Positions 35,998-46,200 of a stretch of 64,000 bases of DNA are shown piece by piece (the stretch's first letter is position 1; each line of letters starts with the position of its first letter). Made by a program: the position numbers and the translations under genes. The stretch comes from an uncultured Lachnospiraceae bacterium (GTDB lineage: Bacteria > Bacillota > Clostridia > Lachnospirales > Lachnospiraceae): contig CAJUGJ010000002.1 in NCBI GenBank assembly GCA_910586015.1, forward strand, positions 124,001 through 188,000, in the 5' to 3' direction. The notes beneath the pieces are model-generated. The model saw only the letters and a program-made list of their open reading frames with translations. It was not told where the DNA came from and searched no databases.

Positions 35998-37119
35998 TTA
36001 TGGATTACATTTTTTGCATGGGCTATAGCCTTCTTGTTCCAGTTCCTCTTTACTTTTTTGTGAATCTTCTCGATTGACTTCTGGAACTAAACTACAATCT
36101 GGAAGATGAAATTTTTTTGTATCTGTATTTAATACATATACTGTTTCTTTAGAAGGCTTTACTTTATCAGCTTTTGGAGTAGGACTGACACTGGACTTTG
36201 TGGCTTCTCCTGTCTGCCACGTTTCAGAAGGAGAGGCATTCCATGTAATTTCTTTTCCATCTGAAACAGCTAAAATCGTACCTTGTTCATCTGTACGATA
36301 TACTTTTATCCCACGATCTCGAAATTCATTTAACACTTTTGCATGTGGAAATCCATATGAGTTTCCTTCTTTACAGCTTATTACAGAAAATTTTGGAGAT
36401 ACTGCATCTAATAAAATTTCACTTGATGCAGTTTTACTTCCATGATGTCCAGCATGATAAACATCTGCTTGTATAGAACGCCCTGACTCTACAATATCCT
36501 CTTCTGCCTCTTCCTCAGCATCTCCTGTAAATAAAAATGTGGTATCTCCGTTTTTTAGTAGTAGAGCAATGGAAGCATTATTTGGATCGCTATATGTATT
36601 AATTGGTGCAAGAATTGTAAATTCTGCACTTCCCAGAGAATAAACTTCTCCCGGTATAGGAGTAAAATAATCTACCTTTTTATCGTCTAATGCCTGTATT
36701 AACTTCTGATATGTTTTAGTATCCTTCTCATAATTGGAAATAAATGTGGTATCAATTTCAAACTTTGTTATAATAACTGCTGCACTTCCAATATGATCGG
36801 CATCTGGGTGAGTTAATACTAAATAGTCTAACTTATCTACTCCATTTTTACTTAAATAATTTTGAATTGCTGTTCCTTGATCTGATGTACTGGTATCAAT
36901 CACCATTGCTGCATCACCACATTTAATTAAAGTACAATCTCCCTGACCTACATCTAAAAAATGAACCTCCATTAAGTCATAGGTATTGTCTAATACTTCC
37001 TCTTGCTGTTTTGTCTGTACAGAATGATTATCTGCTTCTGTATCAATTTCTCCACAGCCTATAAGAGAAAATGCAAGCAACATAGAAAGCATACCAAGCA
37101 AAATTTTTCTTCGCTTCAT
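35998..37119 (-). CDS. Secreted ComEC-like metallo-beta-lactamase-fold hydrolase, lipoprotein
   Basis: ATG at 37119 (GGAGG ten bases upstream) gives a 373-residue precursor with lipobox AFSLIGC. The MBL domain has FLDVGQGDCTLIKCG, the metal motif LTHPDADHIG, FTGDAEEEAEEDI and VYHAGHHGS, as in the hydrolase domain of ComEC/Rec2. After a Ser/Pro-rich stretch there is a C-terminal cysteine module with FHLPDCSLV and YSPCKKCNP, often attached to such proteins in Clostridia. Likely a surface nuclease or phosphodiesterase; the substrate is not proven. It follows clpC after a terminator in the opposite order of transcription, i.e. clpC ends just beyond its start. Confidence 0.85.
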   Translation of the reverse strand: MKRRKILLGMLSMLLAFSLIGCGEIDTEADNHSVQTKQQEEVLDNTYDLMEVHFLDVGQGDCTLIKCGDAAMVIDTSTSDQGTAIQNYLSKNGVDKLDYLVLTHPDADHIGSAAVIITKFEIDTTFISNYEKDTKTYQKLIQALDDKKVDYFTPIPGEVYSLGSAEFTILAPINTYSDPNNASIALLLKNGDTTFLFTGDAEEEAEEDIVESGRSIQADVYHAGHHGSKTASSEILLDAVSPKFSVISCKEGNSYGFPHAKVLNEFRDRGIKVYRTDEQGTILAVSDGKEITWNASPSETWQTGEATKSSVSPTPKADKVKPSKETVYVLNTDTKKFHLPDCSLVPEVNREDSQKSKEELEQEGYSPCKKCNP

Positions 37120-37163
37120 TTTAACCGACCCTCCAAGTCTTTTTCTTTCATTTTTTAATTGTA

Positions 37164-37209
37164 GCATAAAAAAATAAAACTGCCAATCCTGTTTCCAGAA
37201 TTGACAGTT
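37164..37209 (-). terminator. Terminator after clpC
   Basis: AACTGCCAAT (37178-37187) and ATTGACAGTT (37200-37209) pair with one G-U, and TTATTTTTTTAT follows on the minus strand. Confidence 0.85.
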
Positions 37210-37215
37210 GATAAA

Positions 37216-39675
37216 TTATTTTGTCCTTTTTTTACGAATCGAAAGTTTTACCTCTTCATCCTTTGCGGTCAAAGATATGGTATCTCCCGGAGCAATCCTT
37301 CCCTCTAAAATCGCTTCTGCCATCCGATCTTCTACCATGGTTTGAATCGTACGTCTTAGTGGTCTTGCACCATATTTTTCATCAAAACCCTTTTGTACAA
37401 TCAATTCAACAAATAGTTCGTCTGTTTTTACGTTCAATTCCATTTGTAACTTACAGCGTTTTATAATCTCTTTTAACATAACTTGGACAATTTCATGAAC
37501 TTCTTCTTTTCCAAGAGCATGGAAAACAATGATTTCATCAATCCGGTTTAAAAATTCCGGTTTGAAAATACGTTTTACCTCTTCCATTACATTGTCTTTC
37601 ATACGCTTATAATCCGCTTGAGAATCTTCACTTGAAACAAATCCAAGTTTTTTGGGAGAAATAATATTTTGAGCACCAGCATTCGAAGTCATAATAATAA
37701 TAGTGTTTTTAAAGCTGACTTTTCTTCCCTGAGCATCTGTAATATGACCATCATCTAATACCTGTAAAAGGATATTAAAAACATCTGGATGTGCCTTTTC
37801 AATTTCATCAAATAAAATTACAGAATAAGGGTTTCTACGTACTTTTTCACTTAATTGACCCCCTTCTTCATATCCGACATATCCTGGCGGAGAACCGATC
37901 ATTTTAGATACGCTATGTTTTTCCATATATTCGGACATATCGACCCGAATCATTGCACTCTCTTTTCCAAACATCGCTTCCGCTAATGCTTTAGACAGTT
38001 CTGTCTTTCCAACACCAGTTGGTCCAAGAAATAAAAAAGAACCTATCGGACGATTTGGATCTTTTAATCCTACTCTTCCTCTTCGAATTGCTCTTGCCAC
38101 TGCTGTAACCGCTTCTTTTTGTCCAATCACTCGCTCATGTAAAATATCTTCTAATTTTAATAATCTCTCACTTTCTCCTTCTTCCAGCTTTTGAACTGGA
38201 ATTTTTGTCCAACCCGAAACAACATCTGCAATTTCTGTAGCTGTAACACTCAACTGTGCTTCCTCTCGCTCTTTTTCCTGTTCTAATTTCAAGCGGTTTA
38301 ATGTATCTTTTAACTTTTGTTGTTTCTTTTTAATTTCTCCTGCCTTCTCAAAAGATTCGCTTTTTATTGCTTCCTCTTTTTCTTGTTCTAAAGCAGTAAT
38401 CTTTTCTTCTAATTCTTTTACCTTTGGAGAAACGATATACACACTAAGACGAACTTTAGAAGCTGCTTCATCCATCACATCAATAGCTTTATCTGGTAAA
38501 TAGCGATCATTAATATAACGACTGGAAAGTTTAACTGCTGCCTCTACTGCTTCGTCTGTGATAGTTACACGATGATGTGTTTCGTATCGTGGGCGAATTC
38601 CATGTAAAATCTGAATGGTTTCCTCTTCCGATGGCTCTTCTACTACTACAGGCTGAAATCTTCGCTCTAATGCGGCATCCTTTTCGATATATTTACGATA
38701 TTCCTCTCTAGTTGTTGCTCCAATCAACTGAAGTTCCCCTCTTGCTAAAGATGGTTTTAAAATATTCGATGCGTCTATTGCTCCTTCTGCACCTCCTGCA
38801 CCAATAATCGTATGCAGTTCGTCGATAAAGAGAAGTACATTTCCATCATAGATCACTTCTGAAATTGCCTTTTTAATTCTTTCTTCAAATTCTCCACGGT
38901 ATTTTGAACCTGCTACCATTCCTGATAAATCTAAAGTAAGCACTCTCTTATCCTTAATGGTATCAGGAACATCCCCCTGTACAATTTTTTGAGCTAAACC
39001 TTCTGCTACTGCTGTTTTCCCAACTCCCGGTTCTCCAACTAAACAAGGATTATTTTTTGTACGTCTACTTAAAATTTGAATTACTCTTTGAATTTCTTTT
39101 TCTCTTCCAATAACTGGATCTAACTTTTCTTCTCTTGCATAGGCAGTCAAATCTCTACTATATTGATCTAAGGTTGGAGTTTGACTTTTTCCACGCCCTT
39201 TTCCCTTACTCGCAGAATATTCATTTTTCGCTGTTCCTGAATCAATTCCCATAGCATTTAACAAATCAACATAGATCTTTTGAAGATTGACTCCCAACGT
39301 ATTTAAAAGACGGACTGCAATACAATCCTGCATTTTTAATAATGCCAATAAAATATGCTCTGTACCAATAAATTCTGAACCTACCCTTTTTGCCTCTTTG
39401 TCACTTTGCTGCAAAATTCCCTGTGCTCTTGGAGTTAATTTTCCCTCCCCTTCATATTCTGCAACAGTATTTGTTGATATAAGCTGACTGACTAACTCTA
39501 AAATTCGTTCTTCTTGAACGTTATTCTCCTTTAGAACACTTGCTGCTGCTCCATTTGTATGAAGTAGCCCAAGTAAAAGATGTTCTGTTCCAATATAGCC
39601 ATGTGCTAATTGTTTGGCAGCTTCTGCTGCCAGATTAATTGCCATTCTAGCATTCTCTGTAAATCGTTCTTTCAT
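37216..39675 (-). CDS. clpC: ATP-dependent Clp protease ATP-binding subunit ClpC
   Basis: ClpC unfolds substrates for ClpP, including proteins marked by arginine phosphorylation from McsB. The 819-residue product has two N-terminal Clp repeats (GTEHLLLGLL, GTEHILLALL), AAA-1 with Walker A GEPGVGKT near residue 215, a UVR/M-domain with coiled coil around 410-460 (EEAIKSESFEKAGEIKKKQ), and AAA-2 with GPTGVGKTELS near residue 552. Length and M-domain identify ClpC rather than ClpB or ClpE. It is the last gene of the gntR-mcsA-mcsB-clpC operon, 44 bases after mcsB. Confidence 0.97.
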   Translation of the reverse strand: MKERFTENARMAINLAAEAAKQLAHGYIGTEHLLLGLLHTNGAAASVLKENNVQEERILELVSQLISTNTVAEYEGEGKLTPRAQGILQQSDKEAKRVGSEFIGTEHILLALLKMQDCIAVRLLNTLGVNLQKIYVDLLNAMGIDSGTAKNEYSASKGKGRGKSQTPTLDQYSRDLTAYAREEKLDPVIGREKEIQRVIQILSRRTKNNPCLVGEPGVGKTAVAEGLAQKIVQGDVPDTIKDKRVLTLDLSGMVAGSKYRGEFEERIKKAISEVIYDGNVLLFIDELHTIIGAGGAEGAIDASNILKPSLARGELQLIGATTREEYRKYIEKDAALERRFQPVVVEEPSEEETIQILHGIRPRYETHHRVTITDEAVEAAVKLSSRYINDRYLPDKAIDVMDEAASKVRLSVYIVSPKVKELEEKITALEQEKEEAIKSESFEKAGEIKKKQQKLKDTLNRLKLEQEKEREEAQLSVTATEIADVVSGWTKIPVQKLEEGESERLLKLEDILHERVIGQKEAVTAVARAIRRGRVGLKDPNRPIGSFLFLGPTGVGKTELSKALAEAMFGKESAMIRVDMSEYMEKHSVSKMIGSPPGYVGYEEGGQLSEKVRRNPYSVILFDEIEKAHPDVFNILLQVLDDGHITDAQGRKVSFKNTIIIMTSNAGAQNIISPKKLGFVSSEDSQADYKRMKDNVMEEVKRIFKPEFLNRIDEIIVFHALGKEEVHEIVQVMLKEIIKRCKLQMELNVKTDELFVELIVQKGFDEKYGARPLRRTIQTMVEDRMAEAILEGRIAPGDTISLTAKDEEVKLSIRKKRTK

Positions 39676-39719
39676 TTTTAGCCTCCATGCTGCAACTGTT
39701 TTTTAAAAGTAATGAATGA

Positions 39720-40754
39720 TTATATTAGTTCTGGTATTCGCTGATTTAGATACTCTGCTCTAACTCGATCCCTATCTCCATTTCCAATGCTTTTTCCATA
39801 GTGACGTTGTATACTAGCAGGCTGAATTTCCATCATTACTTGATGGAAATTTGTCTGACCTTTTAAGCTGATTAAGCCTGTATCCATTCCTAATTTTACT
39901 TGGGATAATAGAGTCATTGCATCTATGGTATTTAAAAGTTTTGCATACTTTAGTATTCCATAAGAACGGTATACTTTATCTGTAATTTCTTCTTTATTTA
40001 CCATTAACATATATTCCCGATATTTTCGTTCCAATTTAATAATCTGATCTAAAATTTGAGCTAAGTTTTCTAGTATTTCTTGCTCAGAACTTCCAAGTGT
40101 CTTTTGATTCGAGATCTGGTAAATAAATCCTAACGCTTTTGTTCCCTCTCCATAAATACCTCGAATTGTAATACCATATTTTCTAACTTCCTCTGATAGA
40201 CGCTCCACCTTTCCAGTCATAGTAAGTGCAGGAAGAAAAACCATATAGGAAGCTCGTAGTCCTGTTCCAGTATTGGTTGGACAAGTAGTTAGATATCCAA
40301 ATTTTCCATCATAGGCAAATGGCATTTGACTACTTAATAAATCGTCAATTTTATCTGCCTTTGCCAATGCCTGTTTCATCTTCATACCACCTGTTACTGT
40401 TTGAATTCGAAGATGATCTTCTTCATTCACCATAATACTAACATCTTCATCTTCTGAAAGCAAAAGTCCTGTCTTTTCCTGCTTTTTTGCTAACTGCGGG
40501 CTGATAATATGCCATTCTACCAAAGCAGTTCGCTCAATTTCTGCCAATTTATTAATTTGACAGTAATAATATTTTGTATTTTCTTTTTCTCTAAGCAAAG
40601 CAGTACAATCTTTGACCGCTTGAAATAATACATTTGATTCTTCCTTTGACATTCGTTCCGCAAACCTTAGATTTTTTAAATTCCTTGCCAATCGGATTCG
40701 ACTAGAAATTACAACATCGTCAACATCTGTTGTTTCTTCATACCATTTTGTCAT
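39720..40754 (-). CDS. mcsB: Protein arginine kinase McsB
   Basis: McsB phosphorylates arginines on proteins, marking them for ClpCP. The 344-residue product begins MTKWYEETTDVDDVVISSRIRLARN and shows the phosphagen-kinase-like CPTNTGTGLRASYMVFLPAL and GIYGEGTKALGFIYQISN. ATG at 40754 with GGAGGGGAAAGAGG upstream is preferred over a longer in-frame start. Its first 17 bases overlap the end of mcsA, which suggests coupled translation. The C-terminal half contains the region that reads phospho-arginine in homologues. Confidence 0.96.
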   Translation of the reverse strand: MTKWYEETTDVDDVVISSRIRLARNLKNLRFAERMSKEESNVLFQAVKDCTALLREKENTKYYYCQINKLAEIERTALVEWHIISPQLAKKQEKTGLLLSEDEDVSIMVNEEDHLRIQTVTGGMKMKQALAKADKIDDLLSSQMPFAYDGKFGYLTTCPTNTGTGLRASYMVFLPALTMTGKVERLSEEVRKYGITIRGIYGEGTKALGFIYQISNQKTLGSSEQEILENLAQILDQIIKLERKYREYMLMVNKEEITDKVYRSYGILKYAKLLNTIDAMTLLSQVKLGMDTGLISLKGQTNFHQVMMEIQPASIQRHYGKSIGNGDRDRVRAEYLNQRIPELI

Positions 40755-41322
40755 CCTCTTTCCCCTCCTTCGATGATACATTTCGCTTTACTTTTTGTTT
40801 CTGTTTTAAATCACGAATGATATCTCGAAGTCTTGCGGCTTCTTCAAATTCCTCTGCTTCAACTGCCTGTTGTAATTGTAGTGTTAGTCGTTCTATTTCT
40901 GAAAGATTCGATTCTTGACTGTAATTTTCTTTTTGCGTAGATTCTATACTTAAATCATTTTTCTTTAGATGTTTTCCACAGTGACAATCAGCTCCATGAA
41001 GATTTTTAAGAAGTTTTTCTAAAAAAGGAGCAAATGTATGATAACATTGGGCACATCCAAATCTCCCCTGTTTTAAAAATTCTTCATATCCTAATCCACA
41101 GACTGGACAGATTGTTTCTTTTTGTTTTTCTTGTTGTGTTCCCGCTGCACCAAGAAGTAAACCTGACAAAATTCCCCCTAACCCAGAAACATTTTTTATG
41201 ATTAAAGAAGGTGTATACTCTGTTGCACACTCTTCACATAAATGCTGTTCTTGTTTTTCTCCATTTTTTATTTCTGTATAAAAAATTTTTGCTTCTCTTT
41301 TTTTACAGATATCACATAACAT
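40738..41322 (-). CDS. mcsA: McsB activator protein McsA
   Basis: McsA is a zinc-binding partner that activates McsB. From ATG at 41322 (GGGAGG seven bases upstream) the product is 194 residues. Four cysteine pairs are visible, CDIC, CEEC, CPVC and CAQC, and the C-terminus has a UVR-like motif (LQQAVEAEEFEEAARLRDIIRDLK). An extra HCGKH segment lies before it. The gene starts 32 bases after gntR and overlaps mcsB. Confidence 0.94.
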   Translation of the reverse strand: MLCDICKKREAKIFYTEIKNGEKQEQHLCEECATEYTPSLIIKNVSGLGGILSGLLLGAAGTQQEKQKETICPVCGLGYEEFLKQGRFGCAQCYHTFAPFLEKLLKNLHGADCHCGKHLKKNDLSIESTQKENYSQESNLSEIERLTLQLQQAVEAEEFEEAARLRDIIRDLKQKQKVKRNVSSKEGKEDDKMV

Positions 41323-41353
41323 GGAAATTCCTCCCTCTATCCGGTATTCCAAA

Positions 41354-41734
41354 TCATTTTCCATCTTCGCAAAATTCCTGACAGATCGTATCTACGATTT
41401 GATGTATTTCGTCTACTGTTACATTTTTGCAAATCGCCTGTGCTAAAATCACACGTAATCGTTCTCTTAACTGTATCAGAGTATGTTCTTTATTACAATC
41501 TACCGCAATAACAGCACCTTTACGCCGATCCAGTTTTACATAGCCTTCCTGTTTTAATATAGTATATGCTTTATTTACTGTATGCATATTAATCCCAATA
41601 TTTTCCGCTAATTCACGAACAGAAGGAAGATTATCTCCTTCCTGAATTTCTGACATTGCTATACTTAGTATGATCTGATTACGCAGTTGAATATACAAAG
41701 CCTCATCACTATTAAAATCAATGGTCACTATCAT
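41354..41734 (-). CDS. GntR/YtrA-subfamily transcriptional regulator
   Basis: The 126-residue product has an N-terminal winged HTH of GntR type (QLRNQIILSIAMSEIQEGDNLPSVRELAENIGINMHTVNKAYTILKQEGYV) and only a short C-terminal helical tail, the build of the YtrA subfamily that usually controls ABC transporter operons. Here it is the first gene before mcsA-mcsB-clpC, the place held by ctsR in Bacillus. GAGGATAAG precedes its ATG. Autoregulation of the operon is a reasonable inference; the operator is not identified. Confidence 0.9.
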   Translation of the reverse strand: MIVTIDFNSDEALYIQLRNQIILSIAMSEIQEGDNLPSVRELAENIGINMHTVNKAYTILKQEGYVKLDRRKGAVIAVDCNKEHTLIQLRERLRVILAQAICKNVTVDEIHQIVDTICQEFCEDGK

Positions 41735-41839
41735 CTTATCCTCATTTCTGCGCCTATCCTGTCTTTTTGCACATAGGTAACTTTTCAGTTCATCTCAAAT
41801 TATATTCTATAGAAAAATCGATTGCCTTCTGTTATACAT

Positions 41840-41867
41840 ATTATAGCACAGATTGTTATATTTTCAA
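41840..41867 (-). promoter_or_regulatory. Promoter of the gntR-mcsA-mcsB-clpC operon
   Basis: The minus strand has TTGAAA (41867-41862), 16 bases, and TATAAT (41845-41840), about 105 bases before the gntR start. No CtsR-type heptad repeat (AGGTCAAA) is seen between the promoter and the gene. Confidence 0.65.
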
Positions 41868-41902
41868 TACCTTATTTTTATTTTAAATACTAAATACAGA
41901 TA

Positions 41903-42005
41903 AAGGAGTTGTTGTACTAAGAACTAAATATACAAGATATAGTATTGATATCCCATTAAATTCTACAATATCTTGTATCTAATTTTCTTAGTGCAACAAC
42001 TCCTT
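41903..42005. terminator. Nested double-stem hairpin after the cohesin-like gene
   Basis: The outer arms are a 21-base arm starting AAGGAGTTGTTGTACTAAG (41903-41923) and its near-complement at 41985-42005. An inner stem ATACAAGATAT (41930-41940) pairs perfectly with ATATCTTGTAT (41968-41978). The outer arm shares GGAGTTGTTG with other hairpins in the window. It ends the cohesin-like gene and lies upstream of the clpC operon promoter. Confidence 0.7.
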
Positions 42006-42012
42006 GTATCAC

Positions 42013-43251
42013 TCAATCGTCTAAATTTTTCCGACGAATAAGAAGTGCTATAACACTGATCAATAAAATAAGACAAATACCCGCTGCTACTGCAAGTGCA
42101 AGACTTAATTTACTAATAGTTTGTTCATATCTCATTAAGTCTGAAGCATCCTGTAAAAACTCTTGTTCCTCTAAACTTTTACTTGTATTTGAAATAACAT
42201 TCTTTTCTTGTAGATATCTCTGAATTGTTTTTTCTACACGATCATAGCGATATAATCCTGTTTCTCCTGCTTCATTTTCTAAAATTAACAGCAAAAAATC
42301 GGAATCTGAATCTTCTGTTTTTGTATATGCCCAAATAGTAACTCCATTCATAATAAAAGAGGTTTTTGTATAACCTGCTGGAATTGTAACACTAGCATCC
42401 TTTTCTTTTATAGTATAAAAGTATTGTCCAGTTAGTTTAAAAACTCCACTCTCTTCATAAACTTCAAATCGCCATTCTGGTGCCTCTGTTTCTGGTATAG
42501 GTGTTGCACTTGGCGTAATTAGTGCCTCTTTTGCAACATGAATTGTATAGATTAACTCATTGCCCGCTGGAGCCTTTACATGAATTTCAACTATATTATT
42601 TCCTTCTTTTAATTCACTATTTCCCGTAACCGACACTTTACATTCCAGATCTTCTGGAACTGCACTGACTGTCAATTTGATTGTATCATTATCTACAACT
42701 GTGCTATATTCAAAAATTCCACTTTCAAAAGTTGGTGTTAAATTGCCCGGACTAATTTTCATCGCTGCAAGTCTTGCGTTATCAGATTCTTGTGGAGCAG
42801 GTAAAATAGTAAACCCTAAAACTCCACTAGAAACAGACATTGTATTTCCTGTGTCATATTCATAGGCAACTGGATTATTTGTCATTTCAAATTGACAGGT
42901 ACCTTCTTGTAGTACGCGAAATGTCATTCGATAATTTCTTGCATCCCAACTTGGTGAAGCCCCTATATCAGAAATGGTTAATAATCCATTCTCTCCTGTA
43001 ATACAGGAAGGACCAGATACATATTCTAATAAACTAGAACTATAAATAAGTGAACCTTCAAAATCTCCAAGTGTCGTATCGGAACCTACCATCATTTGAA
43101 CTGAAATTTCTTCTCCAACATAAACCTCTTTTTCTGGTGCTTCAAACCAAATGGTAGCACTTGCAGCATATAAATTTTTATCTTTTGAAAACCAAATTCC
43201 TAATATAACAAGTCCCAGACAAATACACCATTTTTTGTACTTGTTTCCCAT
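42013..43251 (-). CDS. Membrane-anchored surface protein with cohesin-like and cadherin-like beta-sandwich domains
   Basis: The 412-residue protein has a signal peptide, then a cohesin/dockerin-type-like fold (about 30-150; WFEAPEKEVYVGEEISVQM, LGDFEGSLIYSSSLLEY). A cadherin-like beta-sandwich follows (about 160-245; LAAMKISPGNLTPTF, YTIHVAKE), then a Pro/Thr linker, another domain, and a C-terminal membrane helix (LSLALAVAAGICLILLISVIALLIRR). It starts 11 bases after the giant glucosaminidase gene. The pair probably forms a surface module, one part anchored and one secreted. No catalytic motif seen. Confidence 0.75.
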   Translation of the reverse strand: MGNKYKKWCICLGLVILGIWFSKDKNLYAASATIWFEAPEKEVYVGEEISVQMMVGSDTTLGDFEGSLIYSSSLLEYVSGPSCITGENGLLTISDIGASPSWDARNYRMTFRVLQEGTCQFEMTNNPVAYEYDTGNTMSVSSGVLGFTILPAPQESDNARLAAMKISPGNLTPTFESGIFEYSTVVDNDTIKLTVSAVPEDLECKVSVTGNSELKEGNNIVEIHVKAPAGNELIYTIHVAKEALITPSATPIPETEAPEWRFEVYEESGVFKLTGQYFYTIKEKDASVTIPAGYTKTSFIMNGVTIWAYTKTEDSDSDFLLLILENEAGETGLYRYDRVEKTIQRYLQEKNVISNTSKSLEEQEFLQDASDLMRYEQTISKLSLALAVAAGICLILLISVIALLIRRKNLDD

Positions 43252-43262
43252 CAGCTTCCTCC

Positions 43263-46200
43263 TTATTGTCCCGCATCCTTTCTAATAATGTTGAATTGAT
43301 ACTTTCTGGTATCTCCATTTTCTGCTACAACAAAAAGACTGATCTGATTTGTTCCAACATTTAAATCATAGTATGATGTTCCACTTACTACTGCTTTTTT
43401 GTTTACTGTTTCTGCTGCAATCTGGATAACATCACAAGAATTATCTACAACTAAATAATATTCCTGATCTAATGTCATATCGAACTCTGGTGTCATATTT
43501 AACTGTGCTCCAGATAGATCAAAAATCTTTAGTGTTTTTAGCCAATTATTTGGATTGAGTTTTGTCTGTGGTATAGGAGATGCTATTTCTGGCATATTTA
43601 AATAAACTGGAATAGAAAAAACAATTGGTAAATTTTCAACATTTGTATATCCAGCATAGACCTTTCTTCCTTCTGAATAAGGTGCTTCCACATTTGCCAT
43701 ATATTGATGGGAATAGGTAGAAGAAGGTGTTACATTAAATTTCTGTAAATATATCGTATTTTGTCCTTTACTGATATAGGAATTTCCAATAATATATGCT
43801 CCACCTACAATAGCACGATATCGATTTGTCCATGGAATCAATGAATTAGAATTTAATGTCGCATTGGTACTTCCATTTTTTGCATATTTTAAACCATTTG
43901 CAATTGCTCCACCTGCTGCTGTACTGTTATATGCTCCGATATTATAAAAATTATAATATCCTTCCCATCCTTTAAATGTTCCTGAAACACTACTGCTCAT
44001 TGTCGTTGCTCCAGTTACTACTTCTTGCTTTACTCGACTTGCTAGATGATATGGACTGACATTTGAATATTGAGCAGCTTGAATAAATGTTTCTCCATAA
44101 GTAATATTTCGTGATATTCCCTGTTCATCTTTGTAAGTATAAGATGTCTGATACATTGGTGTATACTGTAAAATATCTTCTACACCGGATAAATTTTGGT
44201 AGGATGGTTCATAAGTTAATAGTTCAAACTGAAAAATACTTTTTTCATCCAAAAAATTTCTAGGATCCATATAGTAAGCGGTTGCTTCTTTGGAAGCAGT
44301 TACCCAAGTAGAGCCATCAAATACAATAAAACTATCTGTTTTCCAATTATATGCTCCGTTTTCAAGTGATTTCCATTCAATGCCTTTACTATTTGGAATT
44401 AAATTTTTTCCTGCAACACTTTCATTTTCTATTACTGTATTCCAATCCAAACCAGTATGATATGCGTGAAATTCCCATTTAGGATATTTTTTGTGTAATT
44501 GTCGAAGTAATTTTTTATAGTCTTCTGGAAAGCCTTGAGCTGCTAATTTAGCCTCAAAATCACTATAATCGGAAACTGGTGTTGGGGTTGGACTTAACAT
44601 GGGAGTTGGTGTCAATATAATACTTGGTTTAGCATTGCCCTGACCATCATCTTGAAGCTCTAAAAATTCTTCTGCTATATATCCAGTATATATTCCGCTT
44701 TGCCATTGAAATTGTACTTGATACCAAAGCATTTCCTCTCCATTTACTACTTTTAGAAGTGTTACTGCAAATCCACTGCTCAATAAAATTGGTGAACCAT
44801 GATTGTCACAGACTACACCACCAAAATATCCCGGCTCTGAACGAATAATTAAAGCTTGTGCATTCTTAATAATAGCTTTTGTCGTTGGTAAGACTGGAGT
44901 TGGACTTGGCATAGGTGTAGGAGTTGGACTTGGGGTTGGCGTAGGAGTTGGACTTGGGGTTGGCGTTGGACTTGGCGTAGGCGTTGGACTTAACGTGGGA
45001 GTTGGTGTTTCCTTCTCCCATGTTAAATCCACTTCACTCGCTGGAATATATCCTTGATAAGAAGTATTTTCACTTTCAAATTTTGCTAAAAACCATTTTT
45101 GCTGTCCGTCTGTTTTTTCTCCTAATAGTGTCAAAAATGTTCCTTTTTTTAAAGAAAGAATATTTTTATCTTTATTTTTGACATAAGCGGCATCCTTTTC
45201 AATAGAAACTTTTGGGCGAATATTATTTCCAGTTAAGATGCCATAAACGGGAGAATTATAATCTAGTGCAATATAAAGACTTAATGCGTATCCTGTTATT
45301 TTCTTTTTATTTACTACCGTCTCTATCTGATACCAAGTCCCATTGGAAGTATCTTCTTCTCCTATCACTGTAACTTTTGTCTTATTTGTTAAAGAGGCTA
45401 ATTTTTCACTATCTGTTGTTGCCTTGCTTCTTAAATTAAGTGTTCCTGCATTCACTGTTGCAGAAAGTGAGAGTTTTTGTTCTTGTGACGGTGGCGTCGT
45501 TGGTGTTGGACTTGGTGTTGTCACTGCTGTTTTTTTTCCCAGTAACTCTACTTGATCTGCTGTAACATATCCTCTATAACTTGTTCCTGATATGGTAACT
45601 CCTACACGGAACCACTTTTTTCCACCTACAGTTTTCTCATCAGAAATCCAAACCTGTCTTGGCCCTAAGCTTAACTTAGAACCATCTGACATAGTGACTG
45701 CTTTATTTCCTCCTGCTGTTTCCAAAGGAATGGTATTATCATTTAGTAATTTACCATAAAAACCACTTCCAAATGTAATGGCAATATAATCACTTAATAC
45801 ATATCCTGAAATGGTTTTACCATCAGATTTTGCATTGATCTGATACCAAAATTCTGAGCCATTTTTCTTTCTTCCGATAATGGTAACTGTATCATCACGA
45901 TGTAGTTCTGCTAACTTTTCATAAGAAGTTCCTGCACCTTTACGAACATTTAATGTAGAACCTGTTACCTTTGCAGATAATTTTAACTCCATTTCATATG
46001 TTTCCGGCTGCTCTGGCGTAGTAGTTGGCTTTGGAGTAGGCTCTGTTTGTGATGTCTTGCTTCCTAATAATTTTAATGATTGTGCTGGAACATAGCCACT
46101 ATACTCTTTTCCTGAGATTGTAAGTGTAACACAAAACCATTTTCCATCATTTACATTCTCTTCATCGGACAAAAGTACCTGTTCATCATTTAAAACCATT

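Noticed and set aside
41735..42012. CtsR operator before the clpC operon
   Set aside because: No AGGTCAAA-like tandem heptads are visible on either strand.
44803..45057. Plus-strand frame rich in Gly/Val (GVGLGVGV repeats)
   Set aside because: It is the complement of the (TP)n linker of the SH3/glucosaminidase gene; no ribosome binding site and no independent support.
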